A stretch of DNA of 62,113 bases from Phenylobacterium sp. (GCF_025934275.1 NZ_JAICYI010000010.1:1-62113); one strand, 5' to 3'. Counted from the first letter of the stretch, positions 9,767 through 19,579 are shown. A program made the numbers and translations. Notes: generated by a model not told the origin, from the sequence alone.

Positions 9767-11347
9767 CTAAAACCCGCTCGCCACCTTGCCGCCGGGCGCG
9801 GACTTCTCCTTGCGGGCCATGAGGTTGTTGAGCGCATTGACGTAGGCCTTCGCGGAGGCGGTGAGGGTGTCGGTGTCGGCCGCCTGGCCGGTCGCGATCC
9901 GGCCGTCCTCCTCCAGCCGGACCGAGACCTGGGCCTGGGCGTCGGTTCCTTCGGTCACCGCGTGCACCTGGAACAGCCGAAGCGTCGCATCGTGCGGCAC
10001 CGCGGCGTGGATGGCGTTGAACACCGCGTCGACCGGACCATCGCCGGTGGCGTTGGCCTTGCGCTCCTCGCCTTCGATGGTGACGGTCAGGAAGGCCTCC
10101 TGCGGCCCCTCTGTGCCCGCGATCACCCGCAGGTGCTTCACCTGGATGCGGTCTGCGCCCGAGGCCAGCGCATCGTCCACCAGGGCCACGATGTCGTCGT
10201 CGAAGACGTGCTTCTTCTTGTCGGTCAGGTCCTTGAAGCGCTGGAAGGCCTCGTTGAGGGCGTTCTGGCCGAGCTCGTAGCCCAGCGCCTTCAGCTTCTC
10301 GCGGAAGGCGTGGCGGCCGGAGTGTTTGCCCATCACCAGGTTGGATTCCACCTGGCCCACGTCCTCCGGCTTCATGATCTCGTAAGTCTCGGCGTTCTTC
10401 AGCATCCCGTCCTGGTGGATGCCGGCCTCGTGGGCGAAGGCGTTCTTGCCGACGATCGCCTTGTTGAACTGCACGGGAAAGCCGGTGATCGCCGAGACAT
10501 AGCGGCTGGCGCGGGTGATGTGCTGGGTCTCGACGCCGGTCGCGAACGGCAGCTTGTCGCCGCGGACCTTCAGGGCCATCACGATCTCTTCGAGCGCCGC
10601 GTTGCCGGCCCGTTCGCCGATGCCGTTGACCGCGCACTCGATCTGCCGCGCCCCGCCCTGCACGGCGGCGATGGAGTTGGCGACCGCCAGCCCCAGGTCG
10701 TTATGGCAATGGGCGGAGAACACGACCTTGTCCGCGCCCGGCACGGACTCGATCACGTCGCGGAACATCTCGGCGTATTCGGAGGGGTAGGAGTAGCCCA
10801 CCGTGTCCGGCAGGTTGATTGTCGACGCTCCGGCCCGGATCGCCGCCTCGACGCAGCGCAGCAGGTAGTCGCGCTCGGTGCGGGTGGCGTCCTCCGCCGA
10901 CCACTCGACGTCGTCGCAGAGGTTGCGGGCGTGGCTCACCGACTTGGTGACCATCTCCAGCACCTCGTCCGGCTCCATCTGCAGCTTCCATTTCATGTGG
11001 ACGGGGCTGGTGGAGATGAAGGTGTGGATCCGGCCGCGCTTCGCCTTCCTGATCGCCTCGGCGCAGCGGTCGATGTCGGCCATGCCGGCGCGGGCCAGGC
11101 CGCAGATGGTGGATTCCGTGACGATCTCGGCGATCTGCCGGACCGCCTCGAAGTCGCCGTTCGAGGCGATCGGGAAGCCGGCTTCGATGACGTCGACCTT
11201 CATCTCCTCCAGGATCTTGGCGAGCTCCAGCTTCTCCTCCAGCGACATGGAGGCGCCGGGCGACTGCTCGCCGTCGCGCATGGTGGTGTCGAAGACGATG
11301 ACATGGGCGCGCTCGTCGGCGGGAGCGGGCGTATCGGATACGGGCAT
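9767..11347 (-). CDS. leuA: 2-isopropylmalate synthase
   Basis: 526-residue enzyme condensing acetyl-CoA with 2-ketoisovalerate, the committed step of leucine synthesis. The HMG-CoA-lyase-type TIM barrel begins IVFDTTMRDGEQSPGASM (metal/substrate Arg-Asp motif) and includes SAHCHNDLGLAVANS (metal-binding His-x-His) near residue 210 and GIGERAGNAALEE. The C-terminal ~140 residues form the LeuA dimer allosteric domain that binds leucine. Length is normal. A leucine-rich leader ORF and hairpins upstream suggest attenuation. Confidence 0.96.
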   Translation of the reverse strand: MPVSDTPAPADERAHVIVFDTTMRDGEQSPGASMSLEEKLELAKILEEMKVDVIEAGFPIASNGDFEAVRQIAEIVTESTICGLARAGMADIDRCAEAIRKAKRGRIHTFISTSPVHMKWKLQMEPDEVLEMVTKSVSHARNLCDDVEWSAEDATRTERDYLLRCVEAAIRAGASTINLPDTVGYSYPSEYAEMFRDVIESVPGADKVVFSAHCHNDLGLAVANSIAAVQGGARQIECAVNGIGERAGNAALEEIVMALKVRGDKLPFATGVETQHITRASRYVSAITGFPVQFNKAIVGKNAFAHEAGIHQDGMLKNAETYEIMKPEDVGQVESNLVMGKHSGRHAFREKLKALGYELGQNALNEAFQRFKDLTDKKKHVFDDDIVALVDDALASGADRIQVKHLRVIAGTEGPQEAFLTVTIEGEERKANATGDGPVDAVFNAIHAAVPHDATLRLFQVHAVTEGTDAQAQVSVRLEEDGRIATGQAADTDTLTASAKAYVNALNNLMARKEKSAPGGKVASGF

Positions 11348-11393
11348 GAGAGGATCTCTTCGCGGAAGGTTGTCGGATCGGGCGGATTGGGAA

Positions 11394-11448
11394 AGCCCCT
11401 GAGCGCCCGGCCGCGAAGACGCGCAGCCTAGTCGGTCGCCCAGGGGCT
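11394..11448 (-). terminator. leuA attenuator hairpin
   Basis: Between the leader peptide and leuA, the transcript contains AGCCCCTG (11448-11441) and CAGGGGCT (11401-11394), a perfect eight-base stem followed directly by a short U run (TTTCC). The 5' arm lies inside the last codons of the leader ORF. A competing pair, CCGCGAAG (11411-11418) with CTTCGCGG (11358-11365), could form an alternative structure. This arrangement fits transcription attenuation. Confidence 0.6.
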
Positions 11449-11496
11449 GCTAAGCCCCAGCGACAGAAGAAGCAGGCTGTCCAGCCGCGTGCGCAT
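11428..11496 (-). CDS. leuL: Putative leu leader peptide
   Basis: 22-codon ORF (25 if the ATG at 11505 is used) with seven leucine codons, including four in a row followed by LSLGLSS (residues 8-17 read LLLLSLGLSS). It ends 80 bases before leuA and overlaps the 5' arm of a terminator-like stem. Slow translation of the Leu codons when charged tRNA-Leu is scarce would favour antitermination, as in known amino-acid leaders. No strong ribosome-binding site is visible. Confidence 0.62.
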   Translation of the reverse strand: MRTRLDSLLLLSLGLSSPWATD

Positions 11497-11552
11497 GCCT
11501 CGCATGTACCGAAACGCGTCACTTACGGCAAGCTTGTTGCGCAGTCGCGGAC

Positions 11553-12170
11553 TCAGGCCGCCTGCCGCGCAAGAACCTTGCGCACGGCCGGGCGGTCGGC
11601 GACGCGCCGCGAATGCTCGACCAGCCGGCGGAACTGGCGCGGATCGACGCCGTCGCCGTCCAGCCAGCCGAACAACGTAAAGAGGTAGCCGTCGCAGACC
11701 GTGTACTGGTCGCCCATCGCCCACGGGCCCTTGAACATCTCGTCCTCGATAAGGCGGAAGCAGTCCGTCTCGTTCTGCGCCACCTTGTGCGTCATGTCGG
11801 CGAAGGACGCCTCGTCGTCCGCCCAACGGTAGCCACGGTGCTTGTGGGCGTGCGCCACGTGCACGGTCGAGCAGAGATAGCTGTTGAACGCGTGCGCCTG
11901 GGCGCGCTCCCAGGCATCGACCGGAAGCAGCTGCGCCGCGGAGTACGTCTCGGCGATCCACGACAAGATCGCGGGGGTCTCGGTCAGCACGCCCTGCGGC
12001 GTGATCAGCGCCGGCACCCGGCCCTTGGGGTTCACGGCAAGGTATTCCGGGCGCCGCTGGTCGCCCGTCTTGGTGCTCATGATGACCAGCTCGTAGTCCG
12101 CGCCGGCCTCCTCCAGCGCGATGAGCGAAGCGAGCGAGCAGGAGCCCCAGGCATGGAACAGCTTCATCAT
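11553..12170 (-). CDS. Glutathione S-transferase family protein
   Basis: 205-residue cytosolic protein. The N-terminal thioredoxin-like half begins MMKLFHAWGSCSLASLIALEE with a Ser in the glutathione-activating position and contains NPKGRVPALI and TETPAILSWIA, the cis-Pro and gamma-Glu contact motifs of GSTs. The C-terminal half is the helical domain with GDQYTVCDGYLF. Substrate is unknown. The start ATG overlaps the stop of the upstream VTT protein gene (ATGATGA), so the two are probably co-translated. Confidence 0.88.
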   Translation of the reverse strand: MMKLFHAWGSCSLASLIALEEAGADYELVIMSTKTGDQRRPEYLAVNPKGRVPALITPQGVLTETPAILSWIAETYSAAQLLPVDAWERAQAHAFNSYLCSTVHVAHAHKHRGYRWADDEASFADMTHKVAQNETDCFRLIEDEMFKGPWAMGDQYTVCDGYLFTLFGWLDGDGVDPRQFRRLVEHSRRVADRPAVRKVLARQAA

Positions 12171-12949
12171 CCGCTCTCGCCTCCCTTGGCGACGGCCGCC
12201 TCGCGGGCCTTCAGCCACTTGCGCGCATACCAGCCGATGCCGAGCCAAAGCGCCACGACGGCGACCAGCATCAGGATGTGGCCGGCGCCGCCCTGCCCTT
12301 TCATGACCCGCGCGACGGAATTCCCGGCGAAGGCGGTGAGCGCGATCTTCGGAATGATCCCCAGGCCCGTGCCGGCGGCGAAGTCGAGCGCGCGCATCGG
12401 CGTGACGCCGGCGGCCATGTTGACCACGATGAACGGCGCCGACGGCACCAGGCGCACGATGAAGCTCGCCGCGAAGCCGTTGCGGCCAACCAGCGCCATG
12501 AACGCCTTCACGCCGTCGCCGGAGAGGCTGGAGAGTGTCCGCGCTCCGGCGAGCCGGCCGAGGTAGAAGCCGACCAGCGATGAAGCCATGGTGCCGACCC
12601 AGCTATAGGCGAAGCCCGTCCACGGCCCGAACGCCACCACGCAGGCGGCGATCAGCATGAACTGCGGCACGCCGAGGAACGCCAGCACCGCGAATGCCGC
12701 GACCGCAACCGGCAGCGCCCAGGGGCCGCTCGCTGCGCCCAGCCATCGCTCGACCGTCGCCTCGCCGCCGAAGCCAAGCGCCTGGGCCCCGAACAGGAAC
12801 ACCAGCCCCACCCCACCGAACAGCACGAAGGAGACGACAATCGCCCGCCAGGCCTTGGCGTCCATGTTGGTCAGGAAGGCGAACAGGCGGCGCATCTGGG
12901 GCGCTGAGGTCGCCTGTTCGACGCCGAGGGTCAAGGTGCGGTGCAACAT
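12167..12949 (-). CDS. TVP38/TMEM64 (VTT-domain) membrane protein
   Basis: 260-residue polytopic protein. After an N-terminal helix (IVVSFVLFGGVGLVFLFGA) comes the VTT/SNARE-associated domain: FLGVPQFMLIAACVVAFGPWTGFAYSW-type re-entrant helices, then FYLGRLAGAR, then RLVPSAPFIVVNMAAGVTPM, the family's signature LxPxxPFxxxNxxAG region. DedA/TVP38 proteins are implicated in lipid scrambling or undecaprenyl-phosphate recycling in other species; the substrate here cannot be told. The start could also be the ATG at 12895. It is divergent from the aminotransferase gene. Confidence 0.85.
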   Translation of the reverse strand: MLHRTLTLGVEQATSAPQMRRLFAFLTNMDAKAWRAIVVSFVLFGGVGLVFLFGAQALGFGGEATVERWLGAASGPWALPVAVAAFAVLAFLGVPQFMLIAACVVAFGPWTGFAYSWVGTMASSLVGFYLGRLAGARTLSSLSGDGVKAFMALVGRNGFAASFIVRLVPSAPFIVVNMAAGVTPMRALDFAAGTGLGIIPKIALTAFAGNSVARVMKGQGGAGHILMLVAVVALWLGIGWYARKWLKAREAAVAKGGESG

Positions 12950-12976
12950 GCCCGGTTCCCCGCAAGAGCGGCTTAG

Positions 12977-14227
<1,251 letters not shown>

Positions 14228-14231
14228 GCCC

Positions 14232-15605
14232 TCAGGGACGGCCGCCCGGATTCCACTGCGGCTGGAAGTCGCTGTTCACCAGCCATTGGATCGGCGGGAC
14301 GAACGAGGCGATCACCCGATCCATGAAGGCGAGGTCGACGTGAGCCAGATCGTCGGTCGGGCTGTGATATGTGGGCGTCAGCGGCCAGGCGGTCACCGCC
14401 TGGGCGACCACGCCGGAGAGCGCGAGCTGGTAGTTGTCCGAGCGCTGGAAGAAGCGCTGCTGCGGATAGGGATCCGGCTCGATCAGCGCGCCGTGCGCCT
14501 TCAGCGCCGGTCCGAGATTGGAGCGTTCCCAGCCGGTGAGCATCAGCGCGCCGGGGTTCTTGGGATCGTCGACGGCGATCATCTCGAACTCCAGGTTCGC
14601 CGCGAAGTCGGAGGTGGGCTCCGGGGGATGAGACTGGAAGTACTCGGAGCCGAGCTCCCCCTCCTCTTCGCATCCGAACAGTCCGAAATAGACGGTGCGC
14701 CTTGGCCTGGGCCCTGAGCCGAGGATGCGGGCGAACTCCAGCACGGCGGCGGTTCCAGAGGCGTCGTCGTCGGCGCCATGAAAGATCACCCCGTTGCGGA
14801 CGCCCAGGTGGTCGTAGTGCGCCGAGAGCAGGATGGCATGCCGGTCCGCATCGCGTTCGCGGCCGTGGATCACGCCGATGACGTTGTAGGTGGTGCGCGC
14901 CTCGGGCTCGCCCTGGGCCGCCGTGAGCTTCGCCGCTCCGTCGCCGATGTCGGCCAGGCTCGCGAACACCTCGGGCTTGAGCACGATGGTCGCCCCGCCC
15001 GTTGGCGCCTCGTGCGGCGGACCGGCGACCACCTCGGTGCCGCCCGGCGCTCGCTGCAGCAGCTCGTCCCAGCGGCGGAGCGCCACGCCGCCGGCCCGGA
15101 CGATGACCGCCGCGGCGCCCGCTCTGAGCACTGCGGCCGGCGGAGCCGCACCGGGCGCGAAGTCATAGATGACGACCTTGCCGGGGACGTCGGCGAGCGG
15201 CCCGCCGGCTGCGAGGCGGGTCAGCGGCGCCTCGAGCGTGGCCGGCATGTCGCTCACCACCATGTCGTCGCCTTCGGCCAGCTTGACGGTACGGCCGCCG
15301 CTCGAAAGCTCCACCGTCGGCGGAACTGCGAATCGCCGTCTGAGCAACTGCACCGGCTGCAGGTATCCGCCCCTCTCGAAGGCGCCCCTGATGCCTGACC
15401 GCTTCAGCTGGCTGACGAGGTAGCTGGCCGCCGCATGCTCGTCCTCTGAGCCGCACTTGCGGCCGTGCAACGCATCACCGGCCAGGTGTTCGAGGTTCGC
15501 TTTCACGCACGTCGTGCAGACCGGCGCCGGGGCGTTCATCGCCCCCGAGCTCGATGCTGACGCCAGCAGGCTGATGGCCGCCAGCGCGGCTGGAACCGGC
15601 TTCAC
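14232..15605 (-). CDS. Secreted M28-family zinc peptidase with PA insert
   Basis: 457-residue protein with a signal peptide (MKPVPAALAAISLLASASSSGA). A protease-associated insert lies at about residues 120-230. The co-catalytic dizinc domain shows ILLSAHYDHLG (first His-x-Asp), HGADDDASGTAAVLEFAR (bridging Asp), and CEEEGELGSEYF (catalytic and metal Glu), with a late His in PTYHSPTDDLAHVDL. Probably periplasmic aminopeptidase-like activity; substrate unknown. Convergent with the aminotransferase gene, four bases apart. Confidence 0.9.
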   Translation of the reverse strand: MKPVPAALAAISLLASASSSGAMNAPAPVCTTCVKANLEHLAGDALHGRKCGSEDEHAAASYLVSQLKRSGIRGAFERGGYLQPVQLLRRRFAVPPTVELSSGGRTVKLAEGDDMVVSDMPATLEAPLTRLAAGGPLADVPGKVVIYDFAPGAAPPAAVLRAGAAAVIVRAGGVALRRWDELLQRAPGGTEVVAGPPHEAPTGGATIVLKPEVFASLADIGDGAAKLTAAQGEPEARTTYNVIGVIHGRERDADRHAILLSAHYDHLGVRNGVIFHGADDDASGTAAVLEFARILGSGPRPRRTVYFGLFGCEEEGELGSEYFQSHPPEPTSDFAANLEFEMIAVDDPKNPGALMLTGWERSNLGPALKAHGALIEPDPYPQQRFFQRSDNYQLALSGVVAQAVTAWPLTPTYHSPTDDLAHVDLAFMDRVIASFVPPIQWLVNSDFQPQWNPGGRP

Positions 15606-15611
15606 TCAACA

Positions 15612-15650
15612 GCTCCCCGGACGCCGGCTTGCGGCCGGACGTCCGGGAGC
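15612..15650 (-). terminator. Strong GC-rich hairpin between DUF2171 gene and M28 peptidase gene
   Basis: GCTCCCCGGACGCCGGC and GGCCGGACGTCCGGGAGC form a long, nearly perfect stem with a four-base loop. It lies downstream of the DUF2171 stop on the minus strand. There is only a weak U tract, so it may be a terminator or simply an RNA-stabilising palindrome. Confidence 0.5.
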
Positions 15651-15695
15651 CTGCCATGGCCGGCTGCGGACCGGAAGCCCGCCCGGCGTCGCGGG

Positions 15696-15932
15696 CTAGT
15701 GCTTGTCGCGCCAGGCGTCCTTGGCCGCGTCTTTGGTCATGTTCAGGCAGACCTTGTCTTCCTCGACGTGGTCCACCCAGCTCAGCGGGATCATGTGGTG
15801 CTTGAGGCCGGCGGCCGCGTCCATCTTGGCCAGTTCGATCTCCTCGCCCATGACGTGGTCCACGCGCCCGACGTGACCGCCGTCGGAGCCCACCACTTCC
15901 ATGTGCTCGCGGATTTCAGATGGTTGGATCAT
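15696..15932 (-). CDS. DUF2171 family protein (PRC-barrel-like)
   Basis: 78-residue protein beginning MIQPSEIREHMEVVGSDG and continuing HVGRVDHVMGEEIELAK, the pattern of the DUF2171 family: a small PRC-barrel-like beta fold. It is cytosolic, with no signal or membrane segment. Function is not established. It is divergent from the DUF4169 gene, with 61 bases between the starts. Confidence 0.85.
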   Translation of the reverse strand: MIQPSEIREHMEVVGSDGGHVGRVDHVMGEEIELAKMDAAAGLKHHMIPLSWVDHVEEDKVCLNMTKDAAKDAWRDKH

Positions 15933-15993
15933 GCTCGTTCCTCATCATGCTCGGGGATGACAGAGAACGATCCTGGCGGCCGAGGAGTTTCGA

Positions 15994-16170
15994 GTGGTCG
16001 AGCCGATGAACCTGAACAAGGCGCGCAAAGCCCGCGCCAGATCCGAGGCCAAGACGCGCGCCGCGGAGAACCGCATTCGCTTCGGCCGGACGAAGGCCGA
16101 AAAGGAGCTTTCCAAGCTCGAAGCGGCCCGCGCAGACCGCGCCCACGAGGCGAAGAAGCGTGAGGACTGA
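15994..16170 (+). CDS. DUF4169 family small basic protein
   Basis: 58-residue, highly charged, probably coiled-coil protein: MNLNKARKARARSEAKTRAA, then NRIRFGRTKAEK and EAARADRAHEAKKRED. The N(L)xKARK start, FGRTKAE centre and ERxxD-type tail match DUF4169. The GTG at 15994 has GAGGAG six bases upstream; an internal ATG at 16006 is the alternative. It sits 39 bases before a ribbon-helix-helix gene, an association often seen for this family, suggesting a two-gene unit. Function unknown. Confidence 0.8.
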   Translation: MVEPMNLNKARKARARSEAKTRAAENRIRFGRTKAEKELSKLEAARADRAHEAKKRED

Positions 16171-16209
16171 CGTCGTCCTGCAGTCGCTGACCTGTCGTGG
16201 CCGCGCCTG

Positions 16210-16422
16210 ATGCCGGGGTTGCGCAAGCGCTCTGTGCTGCTCGCCGGGCATGCGACGTCGATCGCGCTGGAGCCGGAGTTCTGGGCGGTGCTGGAGGAGA
16301 TGGCTCGCGCGCGGAAGGTGAGCCTCGCAGGGCTGATCGCCGGGATCGACGCGGCGCGCGCCGGCCGCGGCCTCGCCTCGGCGTGCCGCATCGCCGCCCT
16401 CGCCTACGCCAAGGCGCGCTGA
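16210..16422 (+). CDS. Ribbon-helix-helix domain protein
   Basis: 70-residue protein. KRSVLLAGHATSIALEPEFW followed by VSLAGLIAGIDAAR matches the RHH_4-type domain (beta strand with SIALE, then two helices), and LASACRIAALAY is the closing helix. Such proteins are usually small DNA-binding dimers, but no target is known. It follows the DUF4169 gene on the same strand. Confidence 0.82.
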   Translation: MPGLRKRSVLLAGHATSIALEPEFWAVLEEMARARKVSLAGLIAGIDAARAGRGLASACRIAALAYAKAR

Positions 16423-16428
16423 GTCACG

Positions 16429-16656
16429 CTACCGGGGGCGCGGGATGGGCGTCGGAACGTGCGGCCGTTGCGGCAACGGCGGGACATTGGGCAGGTGTGG
16501 CCGCACGGGCGCGGGCGGCCGCGGGAGCGGCAGGCTCAGCCGGCTTGCGCCTCGCCGCACCCAGACGACGCCCACGATCAGGATCAGCAGGCCGATCAGG
16601 ACCACCGCGAGCGCCACGGCCAGCGGACGGGTCCTGCGCGGGTCGGAGTCAGCCAT
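16429..16656 (-). CDS. Small single-pass membrane protein with Pro-rich tail
   Basis: 75 residues: a short charged N-terminus (MADSDPRRTRP), one strong membrane helix at residues 12-33 (VALAVVLIGLLILIVGVVWV), and a Pro/Arg-rich tail (RPPAPVRPHLPNVPPLPQRP). The protein is not recognised. The start at MADSD is chosen over an upstream in-frame start because the extension adds nothing membrane-like. Coding status is moderately supported by codon-position composition and hydrophobic pattern. Confidence 0.6.
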   Translation of the reverse strand: MADSDPRRTRPLAVALAVVLIGLLILIVGVVWVRRGASRLSLPLPRPPAPVRPHLPNVPPLPQRPHVPTPIPRPR

Positions 16657-16760
16657 GGATATTCCAGCTCCGATCACGCGTCGGCAACCCAACATAACGC
16701 CCTCTACGAAGTTCCGCCGCAAGGGTTAAGCGCGCGGAGTGACGTGCTACATATGTTCCG

Positions 16761-19094
16761 ATGTCCGAGTCCTCAGACCCCGCCTTTGAGCCGCCGGCGC
16801 CCCGCGTCAGCGACCTGGCCCGGCCGCGCGGGCCGGCTGGCGACTACCTGGACGGCCTGAACCCGGAGCAGCGGAAAGCCGTCGAGGCGACGGAAGGCCC
16901 GGTGCTGGTGCTGGCCGGGGCGGGCACCGGCAAGACCCGCGTGCTCACCGTCCGTCTCGCGCACCTGCTGGCGACCGGGCGGGCGCGGCCCTGGGAGCTG
17001 CTCACCGTCACCTTCACCAACAAGGCCGCCCGCGAGATGCGCGAGCGGATCACCGCCATCATCGGCCCGCAGGCCGAGGGGCTGCGGTGGCTGGGCACCT
17101 TCCACTCGATCGCCGCCCAGATTCTCAGGCGGCACGCCGAGCTGGTGGGGCTGAAGTCGAACTACACCATCCTCGACGATGACGATCAGGAGCGGCTGAT
17201 CAAGCAGGTGCTCGAGGCCGAGAACATCGACGCCAAGCGCTGGACGCCCAAGGCGATGGCGGGCCTGATCGACCACTGGAAGAACCGCGGCTGGACGCCG
17301 GAGAAGCTTCCGGCCCAGGAGGGCGCCCATTTCGCGAACGGCAAGGGCGAGCGGCTCTACCGGCTCTATCAGGAGCGGCTTCGGGTGCTGAACGCCTGCG
17401 ACTTCGGCGACCTGCTGCTGCACAACCTGACGATCTTCACGACGCACCCGGACGTGCTGGCCGACTACCACGGCCGGTTCCGCTATATCCTGGTGGACGA
17501 ATACCAGGACACCAACGTCGCCCAGTACCTGTGGCTGAGGCTGCTCGCTCAGAAGAGCCAGAACCTCTGCTGCGTGGGCGACGATGACCAGTCGATCTAC
17601 GGCTGGCGCGGCGCCGAGGTCGACAACATCCTGCGCTTCGAGCGTGACTTTCCCGGCGCCCAGGTGATCCGCCTGGAGCGCAACTACCGCTCGACCAGCC
17701 ACATCCTGGCCGCCGCATCGGGACTGATCAGCGCCAACAAGGGCCGGCTCGGCAAGACGCTGTGGACCGAGGCCGAGGGCGGCGAGAAGGTCGTGGTGCG
17801 CGGCGTCTGGGACGGCGAGGCCGAGAGCCGGCTGATCGCCGACGAGGTCGAGCAGGCGAAGAAGAAGGGGCGGCGCTATCGCGAGATGGCGATCCTGGTC
17901 CGCGCCTCGTTCCAGATGCGGGCGTTCGAGGAGCGCTTCGTGCTGCTGCAGATCCCCTACACCGTGATCGGCGGCCCGAGGTTCTTCGAGCGCGCGGAGA
18001 TCCGCGACGCCCACGCCTACCTGCGGCTGATCCACTCCGAGGACGACGACCTGGCCTTCGAGCGGATCGTCAACACCCCCAAGCGCGGCATCGGCGACAC
18101 GACGGTGCAGAAGCTGCTGCAGATCGCGCGGCTGAGCGGGGCGCCGGCGAGCCGAGCGGCGCGCCAGATCGTGCTCACCGACGAACTGCCGGCCCGCACG
18201 CGCACCTCGCTCGCCAACTTCCTGCGCGACCTCGACCGCTGGCGGGCGGAGGCGGGACGGATCGCCCATCCCCGGCTCATGGAGATGGTGCTGGAGGAGA
18301 GCGGCTACACCGACGCCCTTAGGCTCGACAAGACGCCCACCGCCCAGACGCGGCTGGAGAACCTGAAGGAGCTCGTCCAGTCCATGGGCGCCTTCGAGAC
18401 GCTGGAAGCCTACCTGGAGCATGTCGCGCTGGTGATGGATCTCGACCGCGGGCCGGCGGCCGACGCGGTGCAGATCATGACCCTGCACTCCGCCAAGGGC
18501 CTGGAATTCCCGATCGTCTTCCTGCCCGGCTGGGAGGAAGGCGTCTTCCCCTCGCAGCGCAGCCTCGACGAGAAAGGCGAGAAGGGGCTCGAGGAGGAGC
18601 GCCGGCTGGCCTACGTCGGCCTGACGCGCGCACGGCAGGAGGCGCGCATCTCCTTCGCCGCCAACCGACAAGTCTATGGCCGCTGGACGAGCCAGCTCCC
18701 CTCCCGCTTCGTCGACGAGTTGCCGCTCGCCAACGTCGAGGCGACCAGCGAGACCGGCTACTACGGCGGCGGCCCGGGCATGCAGCAGCATGGCAGCCGC
18801 TGGGACGAGGCGCCGAACTTCGGGGCCGGCTATTCCTCGCCCGGCTGGCGAAGGGCGCAGGCGGCGGGCTACCGCGGAAGCCATCCGGGCCGCCAGCAGG
18901 TCATCGAGGGCGAAGGCCGGCTGGTCGCGGTCTCCGAGCCTTCGCACCAGAGCGACTACGCCCGCGGTGACCGTGTCTTCCACCTGAAGTTCGGCTATGG
19001 CGTCGTCACCGGCATCGAAGGCAACAAGCTCACCGTCGCCTTCGACAAGGCCGGCGAGAAGAAGGTGATCGACTCGTTCGTGGAGAAGGGATGA
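16761..19094 (+). CDS. uvrD: ATP-dependent DNA helicase UvrD/PcrA
   Basis: 777-residue superfamily 1A 3'-5' helicase used in mismatch and nucleotide-excision repair and in clearing stalled forks. The Q motif LNPEQRKAVE is followed by Walker A AGAGTGKT (residues 53-60), motif Ib TFTNKAAREM, motif II VDEYQDTN, motif III GDDDQSIYGWRGA, motif IV LERNYRS, motif V TLHSAKGLEFPIVFLPGWEEG and motif VI YVGLTRAR. The C-terminal 60 residues include the Tudor-like segment GDRVFHLKFGYGVV that contacts RNA polymerase in PcrA/UvrD. Full length. Confidence 0.96.
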   Translation: MSESSDPAFEPPAPRVSDLARPRGPAGDYLDGLNPEQRKAVEATEGPVLVLAGAGTGKTRVLTVRLAHLLATGRARPWELLTVTFTNKAAREMRERITAIIGPQAEGLRWLGTFHSIAAQILRRHAELVGLKSNYTILDDDDQERLIKQVLEAENIDAKRWTPKAMAGLIDHWKNRGWTPEKLPAQEGAHFANGKGERLYRLYQERLRVLNACDFGDLLLHNLTIFTTHPDVLADYHGRFRYILVDEYQDTNVAQYLWLRLLAQKSQNLCCVGDDDQSIYGWRGAEVDNILRFERDFPGAQVIRLERNYRSTSHILAAASGLISANKGRLGKTLWTEAEGGEKVVVRGVWDGEAESRLIADEVEQAKKKGRRYREMAILVRASFQMRAFEERFVLLQIPYTVIGGPRFFERAEIRDAHAYLRLIHSEDDDLAFERIVNTPKRGIGDTTVQKLLQIARLSGAPASRAARQIVLTDELPARTRTSLANFLRDLDRWRAEAGRIAHPRLMEMVLEESGYTDALRLDKTPTAQTRLENLKELVQSMGAFETLEAYLEHVALVMDLDRGPAADAVQIMTLHSAKGLEFPIVFLPGWEEGVFPSQRSLDEKGEKGLEEERRLAYVGLTRARQEARISFAANRQVYGRWTSQLPSRFVDELPLANVEATSETGYYGGGPGMQQHGSRWDEAPNFGAGYSSPGWRRAQAAGYRGSHPGRQQVIEGEGRLVAVSEPSHQSDYARGDRVFHLKFGYGVVTGIEGNKLTVAFDKAGEKKVIDSFVEKG

Positions 19095-19113
19095 GGGCCT
19101 TGGTTCGCCTACC

Positions 19114-19144
19114 CGTCATGGCCGGGCTTGTCCGGGCCATGACG
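19114..19144. terminator. Bidirectional hairpin of the CGTCATGGCC repeat type
   Basis: CGTCATGGCC and GGCCATGACG form a perfect ten-base stem around GGGCTTGTCCG, between the convergent uvrD and DUF7662-like genes. This sequence type (GTCATGGCCGGGCTTGTCC) is a familiar dispersed palindrome of alphaproteobacterial genomes, and here it can act as a shared terminator. Confidence 0.65.
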
Positions 19145-19153
19145 ATCGGGAAT

Positions 19154-19579
19154 TTATGAATTCGGCGTCTTGTGGCGCTTCATCATCGCGCGCACGAGGA
19201 CGGCTCCCACCCCCGCCGTGACCGCGGCGCCGGCGGCGATGGCGGCGGCGAGGCCCCATCGGTTGGCGCCCGCGCGCTGAGGGACCTCCGGGCCGACCGC
19301 CTCGTCGGCGGCGAGCGGATTCTGCAGGGCGGCCTCGGAGACCGGCTTGCGGAACACCACGGCCTCGCGCTCGGGATCGACCTCGGCGACTTCCCAGCCG
19401 ACGCCGGTCCAGGCGCGCACGTGCGGCCGCTCGCCGCTGTTGGCCCACCAGCCGGCGCCGCCGCGCGCCGACTTCGGCAAGGCGAAGCCCAGAACGTCCT
19501 CGACCTCCGCGAAGCTGGCGCGCCATTCGGGCTCGGAGTGACCTGAGAGGCGCTCCGACAACGGCTGGTATTTGCTCAT
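19154..19579 (-). CDS. DUF7662-like domain protein with C-terminal membrane helix
   Basis: 141 residues. The N-terminal ~75 residues (MSKYQPLSERLSGHSEPEW, then FAEVEDVLGFALPKSAR, then WWANSG and AWTGVGWEVAEVD) match a small family seen in many genomes as MSKYxPLxxxL...WWAN; I believe this is DUF7662. A linker and one membrane helix (LAAAIAAGAAVTAGVGAVLV, about 108-130) with a basic tail follow. Function unknown. An alternate frame on the same strand is not convincing. Confidence 0.7.
   Translation of the reverse strand: MSKYQPLSERLSGHSEPEWRASFAEVEDVLGFALPKSARGGAGWWANSGERPHVRAWTGVGWEVAEVDPEREAVVFRKPVSEAALQNPLAADEAVGPEVPQRAGANRWGLAAAIAAGAAVTAGVGAVLVRAMMKRHKTPNS

Noticed and set aside
16773..18983. 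736-codon minus-strand open frame opposite uvrD
   Set aside because: uvrD carries all seven helicase motifs; the antisense frame has none.
19114..19144. Possible integration site or small RNA at the uvrD 3' palindrome
   Set aside because: It is the dispersed CGTCATGGCC type palindrome common in this lineage; no integrase or tRNA nearby.
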